Assembly: GCA_016859345.1 (NCBI GenBank)
Contig: CM029116.1
Span: forward strand, 8,467,143-8,531,142
Reading direction: 5' to 3'
DNA from: Istiophorus platypterus
Taxonomy: Eukaryota; Chordata; Actinopteri; Istiophoriformes; Istiophoridae
Length of the DNA: 64,000 nt
The notes below the pieces were generated by a model. The model saw only the letters and a list, made by a program, of their open reading frames with translations, made no database searches and was not told the DNA's origin. This document shows positions 14,528 through 43,010 of the stretch, in pieces (the stretch's first letter is position 1; each line of letters starts with the position of its first letter). Made by a program: the position numbers and the translations under genes.

Positions 14528-16510
14528 ACACAATGACAGTGAATATAACAGTGAAAGATGGAAAGGGAACTTCCTGTATTCCAGATGCATGTAAAAGGGT
14601 GAGGCCTAATTTCTGGACAGAAACTGTGTCATATATCTTGAAGTTGGAGATTTGATTTTGCCCTAAAAACACTGAATCATTCAGACACATGCAGCGGATA
14701 CATGAACGGAGTAACAGTTTTGCACGTTGCTTTGCTATACACTCAGAGCACTTTATTAGGACCACCTTACTCATACTGGATAGTTCCTCCCTCTTTTCTC
14801 AAAATAGCCCCAGTTAGTTCTTCCTGGTGTCGATTCCGCAAGACGTTGGAAACTTTCCTTTGAGATTCTGCTCCATTTTGACATGAACACCACATAATTT
14901 CTGCAGATTTGCCCTCTGCACATTCACGCTGCAAGTTTCCTGTTCTACCATATCCCAAGGAATTTTCTACAGGATTCAGATCTGGTGACGCCACTGACGT
15001 GAACTGGTTTTCATGAAACAAGTTTGGAGACTATTTTTTGTTTTATGACATGGTGCATTATCACCATGGACGTAGCCATTAGAGGATGGTAATTTGCAGC
15101 CATAATTGAAAGAACATGGTCAGCAAATATCCTAAGATCGTCTTTGGCATTCAAACCACGATTGATTGTTATCAAGGGCCCAGAAGTATCAAGAAAAAAA
15201 TTTCCCCACACCATTACACCACCACGAGCAGCCTGGATTGTTGACACAAGGCGGCTTGGGTCCATGGATTCACGCTGCTGTTGCCACGTTGCATAAATAA
15301 ACATATGTACAGGGGATTCAAGTTACAAATGCTCAGTTGAATGTACTTGAGGAAGGAAGACTCCCGAGTTTGTCAACACATATTGCACAAATGTAAAATA
15401 TAAAGCTAATCAGTAAAGACAAGAAGAGAAATCAGCAGTGATGTCCCTTCAAACCCTTACTTTGAGTAGCTTTATTTAAAAAATAACTTGTTATTTTTAC
15501 TTTGATTTTTTAAGACCATTTTTACGTACATAGGGCTGCAACTACGTTCACTGATTATTTTCTAGATTAACTGATTTATCGTACGGTCTTTGAAAAGTTA
15601 ATAAACTGGTGAAAAAAGCCCTTGGAGCTTCCCAGAGCCCAGATTAATGTCCTTAGATTGCTCCTTTTATCAAACACTAGAGCAAAGCCAGAATATGATT
15701 TATTTACTATAATATATAAAAAAGCAAAATATTGTACTATTTGAGAAGCTGGAACTGGCAAATATTTGATGTTTTTGCATAAGAACCATAAAGTAACAAC
15801 ACTTTTCTCACAGAGTCAGATTCCAACGATTCTGACTCTGTGATCTACCTGGATGATGACTTCCTCCTTCGACTGCTCCAGCACTCCGTGCTTCAAGATC
15901 TCTGACTTTGGCAGAACCTACACAACGATGAATATGAAGCCACAAAACATAATTTACACTCATGTGGAGTATAATGCCTGTTATAGCACTGATTATTTTG
16001 GCTGAACTAACCTTAACAGCGTAGGTCTTCTCATTGGAAATGTCCTTCACTTTCACGATGGGTCCATATGACCCTTTGGCTATGAAGCCCAGGATCTGTG
16101 AGCACAGAAGTAAAGTTAACTCAGTGTTTCCACTGCTTCTCCTCTCTCTCCCGGTTGAACTGCAACATTCGCCCCTGAAGATTAACCCTGTTGAACAGTC
16201 CTACGCTGTGGTACCTGGAAACGGTCTTGTCCTGGAAATTTGCGGTGCGGGAACTCAGGCAGGAAGACAGAGACGAAACCCGGAGGAGTCCCCTCGGTGT
16301 CCGACGCTGTCTCAGCGTTGTCCTCAGCGTTGTCCTCACCGCCCGGAGGCAGCGGGAGACTGGGGGCGGGCGGCCTGCCGTCCAGCCCCGAAAAAGCTGA
16401 AAAAAACAGCAGTGGAGTCTTTGAGTCTTGGGGCCCCAGACCCCCATGTCGAGAGAGAGAGAGACTGAGACCGCACAGGGCAGTTCTCCTCTCTCTAGAT
16501 GTACAGCAGT

Positions 16511-16548
<38 letters not shown>

Positions 16549-18181
16549 GGGGATGAAATATAGCTCACTACATTCACTCAAGTACTGTACTTAAGTGCCA
16601 TTTTGAAGTACTTTTACTAACTTCTCTTACTTTATACTTACACCCCTACACATTTCAGAGGCCAGTATTGTATTTTATTTTATTTTATTCATTTGATACC
16701 TTTGCAGATTGAGATTTTACATAGAAAATATATGATGACACTAACACTGTTGCATACAGATAAACAATGGGCTGCTAACTATATATATGAAGCAGTGTTA
16801 AAGATTAAACTACTTTAAAAAGAGTTGTTAAAATGAGCTCCCTCTCAATGAGCTTCATTAAAATGCTGCTTACATATAAATGCCTAATTCATATAATTTA
16901 ATACATCATATAAGAATCTGAAAAGGGTTATTCTGCTGCATGTTTTTTTTTCTTAACTTATATTTTGCTTATAAACATTTTGTAGTTTTACTTGAATAAT
17001 CTTTTCAGTGCAGAGCTTTTACTTGTGATCCACAATTAAAAAAAACCTCTATTTACTCTATGTAGGAGACGTGAGTGCTTCTTTTACCACTTCTCATATA
17101 TTGGCAGTTTCATGAAGCACTTCCTTACTGCCTCTTTTCCAGAAAAAAAAACGAAAACAAAATGCAACTGAAATTTAAATGAAGTTCCCATTCTGTTATT
17201 TGAATAAAGACTCTGTTGCAGTGGTGTGCTTGGTTTAGATAAAACCTTTAGGTATAAACCCAACCGTGCCTTTCTATGCAGTAATAATGTAGTTTTAAGT
17301 GTTTCTCAACTTTAACGAGTGGTTATAAATAACGTGATCATTTTTTGAGCTGACTTAATAAAATCATTGATAAAAAGGTTCTATAGTAATCGATCGAGTC
17401 TGCAGTTGTAGATGTTAATAAGTTTATAAATGGGTTTCAGGCCCAACAGTCCTGTGGAGAAGTCTCTCTAATGAGCCTCAGGGCTACAGAGACCAAAGTG
17501 TTGTTTCCTATTGAGGGCTGATAGTTTATCAATAAAGCCTCAGTATATGGTTAATTAACCATTAATTACAGCCTGTAAGCCCTTTAAATAAACGGAGCCT
17601 CTTCAGCTGGTGGTAACGTACGTGACCACCGAGCCTCGCAAATCCCAAACGAATCTTATACAGTCTGACAAAACTGTGCAGGAGCCTGCAAACACTTCCG
17701 TTTTCTAACAGAGTCAAGGGACAAAGTAACGAGAGTTACCAAGTAACGAGAGTTACCAAGTAACGAGAGCTCACGGTATCCGAAGCCCGCACACACCCAC
17801 CCGCACCCATTGACCCCTCGGGCGGTGAAAGGTCACCGATCGCCGATCACCTCATCAATAGCGCCGTTCAGCGGGGACGCTCCGCCCGCAGGGACCCGTG
17901 GACCGACGCGCTCCCGCTTCTGAAACCCCGAGAATGAACCGGCGGCACCGCGCGTACCCCGCGTCCGTGGTTAGAAAATAATAACAATAAAACAAAATCC
18001 GAAAGGGAAAGTAGCTCGAGTGCGTGTGAACGTAACTACAGCCTCCGGTGTTCTGCCACTTTTGCAGGAGACCCGATTATTTCTCAGCCTCGGCCACGGT
18101 GTCACCATCACGTAAATAACCCCCGGTCCGACCCGGTCTGACCGGACTCACCTCGGTGTTTTTGCTGGCGTCGCTGCCCAT
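11815..18181 (-). CDS. rskr: Ribosomal protein S6 kinase-related kinase (RSKR, formerly SGK494)
   Basis: Exons: 18181-18152, 16396-16215, 16095-16012, 15917-15849, 14460-14391, 13810-13703, 13580-13540, 13444-13417, 12991-12902, 12463-12375, 12297-12187, 12087-11815; about 391 residues. Catalytic parts are intact: AVK lysine (KTYAVKV), HRD loop ([13 protein letters not shown]), DFG (LSDFGLSRR), APE with [20 protein letters not shown], and a C-terminal FDCD tail as in human RSKR. The glycine loop reads IAKGSYG, with Ala for the first Gly, as I recall for human. The start MGSDAS fits N-myristoylation (Gly2, Ser6). It is an AGC-like Ser/Thr kinase of poorly known substrate. The first intron is unresolved: exon 1 ends in phase 0 but the best acceptor for exon 2 needs phase 1, so a small exon or another donor may be missing. 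The gene lies downstream of bltp2, as in human. Confidence 0.88.
14485..14532. repeat. (CA)n microsatellite
   Basis: Roughly 20 CA units with minor interruptions lie in an rskr intron, 25 bases upstream (transcript sense) of the 70-nt exon at 14460-14391. Because the run sits close to that acceptor, length variation could affect its recognition; that is inference. Confidence 0.9.
14743..15305 (-). mobile_element. Degenerate Tc1-like DNA transposon relic in an rskr intron
   Basis: Minus-strand frames carry recognisable Tc1/mariner transposase pieces: [10 protein letters not shown], then [19 protein letters not shown], and after a stop [12 protein letters not shown], which includes the DPLNP(V/I)E-type catalytic block. 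The pieces lie in different frames with stops between them, so the element is dead. The left edge on the plus strand (actcagagcactttattagg) matches, as I recall, the terminus of an abundant fish Tc1-like family. The N-terminal DNA-binding part of the transposase is missing. It lies between rskr exons 15917-15849 and 14460-14391. Confidence 0.8.
15528..15775 (+). repeat. Interspersed repeat, GGGCTGCAACTA family, copy 1
   Basis: It begins agggctgcaacta and contains gattattttctagattaac and, near the end, tttgagaagctggaactgg. These landmark words occur in the same order in four other places in this window. I recognise the family from memory as a common percomorph repeat with GGGCTGCAAC termini. 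Confidence 0.6.
16516..16543. repeat. Homopolymer A run
   Basis: An uninterrupted run of about 28 A on the plus strand lies within rskr intron 1. On the transcript strand it is poly-T and ends 20-30 bases before a possible but phase-incompatible acceptor (tctag at about 16495). Confidence 0.85.
16555..17110. repeat. Interspersed repeat, ACTTTTACT/AAGTACT family, copy A
   Basis: The block opens with words such as caagtactgtacttaagtg and gaagtacttttactaac. It continues with gattgagattttacatagaa and ttaaaatgctgctta and closes with cttttaccactt. I recognise these landmarks from a very abundant fish repeat. Copy B lies at 44195-44720. Confidence 0.6.
17724..17769. repeat. 17-bp tandem repeat (2.7 copies) with internal inverted repeat
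   Basis: The unit aagtaacgagagttacc is repeated at 17724, 17741 and (partial) 17758. Each unit contains GTAAC-gaga-GTTAC, a 5-bp inverted repeat. It lies in rskr intron 1, about 400 bases from exon 1. Confidence 0.85.
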
Positions 18182-18480
18182 CGCGTCCTCCGGGACCGAC
18201 GAAAAACCCCGAAAGGGGTCCACAGGGACGACAGGTTAGAAGGAGGAGAAGGAAAAGGAGAGGATGGGAGAGGAGGAGGACGAGCGTCCCGGTCGTCCCG
18301 CTCCCTCCTCGGCCGTCGCAGCGCGTCGCATCCAGGCGCTTGTGCGTTTCGGCGACCGAAGGAGACGGAACATGTTGGCGGCGCGTCCGCGGAGACTGAT
18401 CCAGAGCGGGGAGAGCTGGATTCCGCTCCAGTTAAAGCTGTCAGATCGATGATCGATCATCCCTCTGGTTCCACAGCTGG
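18182..18480 (-). promoter_or_regulatory. rskr: rskr 5' UTR and CpG-rich promoter
   Basis: Sequence from about 17780 to 18470 is CpG-rich and surrounds rskr exon 1, with no coding frame upstream of the ATG at 18181. The start site is not determinable. The bltp2 3' UTR must end just to the right, so the two genes are packed closely. Confidence 0.5.
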
Positions 18481-18595
18481 CTGCGACTCAGACCTTTATT
18501 ATTGTTTCTCTCTGTCTCTCTATATATACGAATATATATTTAAATTCTGCACAGAAATTCCAAACGCGAATGCACCACTGAGAGACTGTAACACT

Positions 18596-19790
18596 TTTAT
18601 TGACAGATAAACAACAAGCCACAGAGCTGATAGAAATGTGAACACATCTGCTTTTTCTGATATCATCCTTTTAATCTTAATGTTTAGGGCATTCTTTTTT
18701 CATCCTCTTAATAGAAATGTGACTGAAATAACAGGCTTTGGAAGCGCAGTTATACAAGTGATGTAACGGAAAATAACCGTGATTACAAAAATATCAAAAT
18801 ACTTTGCATTAAAAAGTGCTTTAGTGATAAAATTACAAAACATACACTCTGAAATTAGCTGCGACACGTTTTCTGTTTTGCCACAAGACCATCGAACCAA
18901 GTGCCACATTATGCAGGACATTAAAACATTTTTGCTTCTCTGCTCTTGAGGTGAGGTAAAGTAAAAAAAGCTTAGGGACGCAGATGCTTGTGTAGAAGTA
19001 AAATATAAAAATTGCATCTTTCGTGGGAAAAGGCCCTTCCTGTCAGTGACAGTCATACAGCCACACAAAACTTCTATAAGCTTTAATTAATAAAACATAC
19101 TGATATATTTATTTATGGAATTTCAAAATCTAATTCTTTACAGCTGACAGCATTGAAAGTGCTTTCACTGGAGTCCTATTTATTCTAGCAGACATAGTTT
19201 TTGACATACAGTGTGTTCCCTGAGCCAGCAGGAAAAAGTCGCTCTCAGTCTTGCATTTACAGGAGCAGAGGAAACAGTGACAGTGATGCTTTCACTACAT
19301 GCTGTAAATCTTCCTCGCTGCATTCAATGCATCCTAAGTGGTCATTATGTACAGTCTAAGACTGTGTGAAATGCAGAGTGACATTTTAATGGCACACAAA
19401 TAAAGAAGATAATATATATATATATATATATGTATATTTGGTCAAATGGCACCCTGGTAATCCTGGAGCTGTTTGAGTTCCCTGCAGGGATCTTGGGCAC
19501 AAATTCAAATCTGAGATACATCAGGAGTCAGAAACACAAACTCCAGAATTTCTTTTGTAAGTTCAGCAGGTTCACATGATATAATATGATGTAGTAAACT
19601 ATCCCCAAAACCTCTATGAAATGCTTCATCCTCTCCCTTTTCATTAGGCTTCACAAAGCCAGACTGATACTGACCCCTAACACAAGCTGCTTTTTTCCCT
19701 GATCCCCGTACTGAGGGAGTGTTTCAGCGGCCGTGGTGGGTCGTCCAGATAAGCGCAGGCTCTGTGTGAAATGTGCGAGTGTTTGCGGTT
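18596..19790 (-). terminator. bltp2: Likely bltp2 3' UTR with candidate poly(A) signals
   Basis: After the bltp2 stop (19793-19791), minus-strand AATAAA motifs occur at 19113-19108 and 18601-18596. They would give 3' UTRs of about 0.68 or 1.2 kb. A (TA)n run at 19411-19432 lies within. No other coding signal is seen. Confidence 0.45.
19411..19432. repeat. (TA)n microsatellite
   Basis: About 11 TA units lie in the probable bltp2 3' UTR. Confidence 0.85.
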
Positions 19791-37760
<17,970 letters not shown>

Positions 37761-38640
37761 CGTGTCCCGAGTTGTTCACACCCAAATCTTGGACATGGGT
37801 CTGGCTGCTCCCCTTGTCAGCTGTTGTCAAAAGAGGAAGAGATTTCAGCTACCTCAGTTTAGCACACCGTACATTCAGGCGCTCCCGACCACGGGTGCCA
37901 GACTGGCTGCTCGCAAACGATAACCGACGACCCGTCTGTCGTTGTGACTGACTGGGGGGGAAATAAACAACTTGCAACGCGAATTTATAAACGTTAGTCG
38001 TTATCGGGAGCAGCTAGCCTCACGGTGCTAACGTTGCTAGTTAACAACACCGTAGTTACAACCCGCAAAATGAAACGGCGCCTAGCTTGACTCCACCCCT
38101 TCGCCGGCGCGTAAAAACAGAACAAAACAAAACGATAGAAAATAAAAAACACAAAAAGACTTCACCTGGACTTGATCCTTGAAAAGTGGCCGCCAGCGGC
38201 GACGCCGGGGCTCGCTGAGACGGGCCGGCGGCGGCGTTAGCCCGGACCGACCCGCACACGAAACGGTTAAAAAAGGGACACTCGCCGCCGCGTCACCCGA
38301 AAACCTCCAGCGAAACCGGGCTAGCGCCGTAGCATGCTAGCGCCGCAGCTAACCTAGCATCCTTTTTTTTGTGTGTATTTAAGAGCTGCCTACCGTCGGG
38401 AGTCGGTGCTTCCAGACAGTCTCCGAGACCTACCCCGACATATTCAAGGCGCCGGGGCTTCGTCGCTTCCCCCCCCCCTGACAGTTAGCTCTCCGCCCGG
38501 GCAGAGTAAACACTCCGACTCCGACTCCGGCTCCGGCTCCGCCCCCGCTCGGCCGGCAGCTGCGTTCACTTGCAGCCGAAGAGCTGCGACTGAAGTGGGA
38601 GAGGAGCCCGAACACCGCCAAACACGATACTCGAGAACGT
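37761..38640 (-). promoter_or_regulatory. bltp2: bltp2 5' UTR exon and CpG-rich promoter
   Basis: The ATG exon probably starts at 37820 (acceptor ttttgacaacag). A non-coding first exon ends at 38166 with donor gtccag|gtgaag. Sequence from about 37900 to 38600 is CpG-rich, with no coding frame resembling a known protein. First-exon start is not determinable. Confidence 0.55.
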
Positions 38641-38664
38641 TGATTGATTGATTGATTGATTTAT
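38638..38664. repeat. (TTGA)n microsatellite
   Basis: About six TTGA units lie at the right edge of the bltp2 CpG region. Confidence 0.85.
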
Positions 38665-39653
38665 TTAATGAACTTTGCATTCAAACATAACAGGGTCATT
38701 CAGCGATCCATTCCACACACATACACCACAGCAAAGTCAAAAAACAGGGGAAAACACAAGGAAATTCATCCAACCGTCTAATAGAGGTGAAAAGTCGAGA
38801 GACGATTTCTTTCGAGCAGATTAGTATGTGTTTTTTGCGAAGGATATGATTAGGTGTAACTCAACCACATGGCTTAAACTATTGCGACTGCATGAAGCTG
38901 AATGATTACAGGTGTAAATTGCCTCGTCTCTCACAAAATGATGTTGGGTTTTTCAAATTTCACAGCATATGACACAGAAGAGTGAGGATTTTTAGCCAAG
39001 TGCCTCTGACCCCTAAAAGCTCCAGCTACACGGCATATAATTGTGTTTTTGGTCATTTTTATCAGCTGCAAAAATATGGAATATTCATGTTCAAGTTCAT
39101 GTTGTGTAACTTATCAAATTTAAAATTATGAAACCTATTTTGTTCATTTTTTTTTAATAGTGCTTGCATGGCACATTTTTCTAAAATTTATTATTATCAT
39201 TATTATTTTTTTTAAATCAAATTACCACAAACTAACCAGTGCACAAAAATCTTGTATCCAGGTAGTATTACTGCAGCAATGAGGAGTACACACACAGTGC
39301 AGAGGCGGTAGTTGTTGCAGGGGCAACAAAGACCCAACAGCAGAATTTTGCCCATGGCCATGTTGATACCTTTTATAATTTATAAATGAGTTGAATTAAA
39401 TACATGCTTTAGCACATCTCACTGCCCTATTCATAGGAATAATATTTACTAGAGAATTATCCATCAAACTGAACAAGTGCTGTCAGTGCAACAGTAGCTT
39501 ATGGCATGCGTCCAGGGGAAAATAAATCTCAAGCTGCTGGCCTAAGGAGTCTTAACTTGTCATTACAAGAAGAGTTACAACACAGGTGCGTTGCACAGCA
39601 TCTCATCTTCACATGAGCTGGTGAGATATTGTTAATGTGCAATCTCCTTCATC
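38665..39653 (-). terminator. glod4: Spacer and likely glod4 3' UTR
   Basis: There is no coding content. A minus-strand AATAAA (plus TTTATT at 39187-39192) lies about 465 bases past the glod4 stop and is the likeliest poly(A) signal. The rest is AT-rich spacer before the bltp2 promoter. Confidence 0.4.
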
Positions 39654-42090
39654 TCATGCAGCAGCTTTCTGTCTGTTGTGCTTTGCAAACCATTCATCAC
39701 TTTTATCTTCAGCCATAGCCTGAAAAAACAAGTTTGAAAGCATGAAGAACATAGGTAGTGTGAATATCTGACATGTGTTGCATAGTAATGTAGAAAGTAA
39801 AATGTTGGAGCAACACAAACCTTATTAAGTAAGTCATTTCCTTTGGGGTCCACCATGGACAGCGTCCTGAATGCCTCATCTCCCACAAAACAAATTTCAT
39901 GGCCGTCCTGGTACAACAAAAGGGTCAAAGCTTTCACTGAGATTCCCTTTACACCATTTTATTTATTTATTTAGGTTATACACTTACTGGGTCAGCCAAA
40001 ATCACCACTTCTACTGTGGCCTTTCCAGGAGTGTCCAGGCTGACTAATGGAGTGAGGATTTTCTGATTTTCTTTTTTCATCAAGGCTTCAAGGTCAGGCA
40101 GCTGAGGAACATATATAATATGTATTATATGTATGATAATTATGAGGGATGATGATATTTCTCCAATTGTAAAAACCACTCTGATTCATCCATAAAGTAA
40201 TACTTTACTTGCTCCCGTGGGCATGAAAATGCTATCCTCCCAAATGCTGTTCCATGATCTACTGCCCCACCGATATCATGAAGCTCCAACTTGCACTGCA
40301 CAAAGATAAAGAAATATATAAAGTGAACACTAAAAGACATTCTTTAGTGATTGACAAAAAATATGAAACGCAAAATAAAAAAAAAACAGTATAATTACCT
40401 CTAATTCTTCTTAATCTATAATAGTAAACTCAAGAAAAAAAAAAGACCAGGCACTGATACTTTCTTGAAGATGCGATACTCACTTGTGTGTCTGCAAATC
40501 CCATCAGCACTGTTTTCTTCTCCTCATTCTTGTCCATCACCTTCATCCCCAAGAGTGTGGTCCAGTAGTGCGTCGATCTCTGGAGGTCTGACACTCCGAG
40601 ACAAACCTTCTGCACAGGGTCTGGGAACAAATGATCAAAGGTTACAGGTTACTTTAATCAATAACAAAGTTAAGGATACTATCTGCAATGATATGAACTT
40701 GTGGAGAATGCTAAGAGGTCACTATTCTGCACATTTTTCTGTTAGTTCTGCTCAGTACAAAATGCTCTATATATTATTTAACTCATTTTAGAATCCTACT
40801 TTTGACTATAAACATGGTGATTATTATTCTTATTCTTTGTTATAAATGAAAGTATTTTTTTCATTCAACCATTTGAAATTCCTTTCAGGAGAAAATGATA
40901 ATTAGCCTCACTTCAATATGCAGTTTTTCTAAGAGCAAGAATTAATACAGTTATTTTATTTGATCAGCTTTTAATCAAATATATTTAAACGTCTTTAGGG
41001 CTGCAGCTTCAAATTATTTTAATATGTAATATAATGACAAATGCCGATCATATCAGAAGAATAAAATCAAATAAAAATGGATACTACTTTTATGAATTTA
41101 TAAAGCCACCAGTCAATGCTTTGCATTTATGCTCAGCTTTAAGCAACTCATATTTGGTATTTTTCACTTGATAAATGTTACAAAATTACTACAATTCTTA
41201 ATTAATTGTCAAGAGTTGGATGCTTTTAAACAAAGGAATAACTACAACGGCGAACCCTTTTCACGTAGTGGTGAGAGACAGCGATGAGGCCTGTGACACT
41301 CACCATTAGGAGGCTGCTCCTTGTCCACCAGGTAGAAGGAGTAGCCTCCCGGAGCCTGGGTCAGGTACAGGGCCTCTCCTACCTCGGTCAGAGGCCACCC
41401 CAGACGTTTAGCGTTGCTGACAGCTTGGCTGGACTGCAGAGTGAGGCCCTGAAGAAAACACGCGGATGACAGTGTCGTTTCCCGAGGCCCCGTAACATTT
41501 ATATACTGTGGACCTCCATGTGGTGTCTAAATGAACTCTCACCCACCAAGAAGTCGTTGCCGAGCTGATATTCTCCGACCCCATAGTTGTATGTCAGCTC
41601 AGCAACAAAATGGTCATCCTCTGGACCAAAGCCAACCATTGTCTTGCTCCATTTTCCATCGTAGGGTCTGTATAGATAGAGGATGAGTGCAGTGGTCAGA
41701 ACTGGGATATCAACAACTCTTTATGACTCTTAGCTTTGTGAATACAAAGTTCAGTTAGTCTTACCCGTTGCAAGTTGCCTTGCAGCCTTCTTCAAACTCC
41801 TCATGGCGTAAAACCTGAAAAAAAGGATAGGACGACATAGAAAAAAAAACAACATTCAGCGTGACAACAACTTTATTACATCAGATTCAGTCAGGGGAGG
41901 TATTAGCTGCATCACTGTTTTGCAACACTCTGACAGCTAATATTTAGGCTCAGTCACGCCTGGCCATTAGCAGAAGCTCAAAGGACAAATAAAAAAATAC
42001 CGTCATGCCAAGAACATCTCGGTAAAACGTGGCTGTTTTAGCCCTGTCGCCAACTTTGAAAACGAAATGCAGCGCTCGTCTCAAAGCCAT
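39654..42090 (-). CDS. glod4: Glyoxalase domain-containing protein 4
   Basis: Nine exons: 42090-42001, 41814-41765, 41667-41547, 41448-41304, 40620-40484, 40295-40209, 40101-39988, 39907-39821, 39719-39654. They total 897 nt, in frame, for 298 residues (human 298). The start [16 protein letters not shown] matches human [14 protein letters not shown]; the same frame stays open further upstream to another Met, which I consider untranslated. The protein has two vicinal-oxygen-chelate folds: residues about 1-125 ([20 protein letters not shown]) and about 130-260 ([20 protein letters not shown]). It ends [15 protein letters not shown]. Catalytic activity is not established for the family; in mammals the protein is partly mitochondrial. 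It is tandem to bltp2 and head-to-head with mrm3. Confidence 0.95.
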
Positions 42091-43010
42091 GTTCCCCTTG
42101 GTGCGGATCGATGCGAGCGCAGCGTCGATTGAGTTTCCTGGACGATCGACGTTTCTGCCGTCCGTCGGTGAGAAGTAAGTACCATTTAACAAACAGGATC
42201 GATTCGGAACTACGAGCAAACTCCTGGATATTATATCGCGCGTTGTTAGTTACAGTGTTATTGTGTCACTGAGCGAAAGCACGACGATTCTACGTAAAAT
42301 TAGATGTAAATAAATGAATAAATTAGAATTAAAAAATAAGTTGCCATCCCTAGCCATTCGTGAAAATGGTATCGACCAAATGTATCGTCTCACGTTCTCT
42401 CGCGAGAATACAGGTGAGCGCATCCTTAACTTAAACTAGCAAATGTTTTTAAAAAGAAAAGGGAGGAAACGCTGAAAAGTGAATTAATTTGACTTTAGCT
42501 TGTTAACATCTCCGAGGCGAAACACACACGCACAGTATCGAAGAAACCAGATTAATTTTAGATGCGTAAAATTCAGCACCGGCGACTCTACACCGGGTGG
42601 CGGTAAGTCGGCGAGGTGGAGCCAGCGCACCGGGTTCAGCGCTGGGAGAGGAAGAGGAGAGGAAGAGGAGAGGCGCCGCCGAAGTCGGCCTCCGATTAAC
42701 GGGCAGAGTTTTCACAAGCAAAATAAAGGCTTCACAAATCCCACATGGCCTCTTTAAAAGGCTGTTTGTTTTTTTTTCCTCTGGATAATCTAGAATAGTG
42801 TTTTTTGGGTCAGGACCTGGTCCAACGTGCTGTGAAATCCCCCCTCCCTCGCTTTCATAGATTAAATAAAGTTTTGAAAACGGCATCGAGGTTTTAAACT
42901 TTATTGTCCAATGTCGTTTTCACAGCGGTAAACGGTGCGGGAAGCGGAGCATCGGTCGCCCGGAACCTTTCACCCCCCCTCCACGGTCCCTTTAACCGGT
43001 GACACGGAAA
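42091..43010. promoter_or_regulatory. Head-to-head glod4/mrm3 promoter region
   Basis: 920 bases separate the divergent start codons of glod4 (minus) and mrm3 (plus). The right part (about 42580-43000) is CpG-rich and continues into mrm3 exon 1, whereas the left part is AT-rich. The same divergent arrangement exists in human 17p13.3. No coding frame here resembles a known protein. Confidence 0.5.

Noticed and set aside
42091..42219. In-frame upstream Met extending glod4 by 43 residues
   Set aside because: The start at 42090 gives the length and N-terminus of human GLOD4; the extension has no family match.
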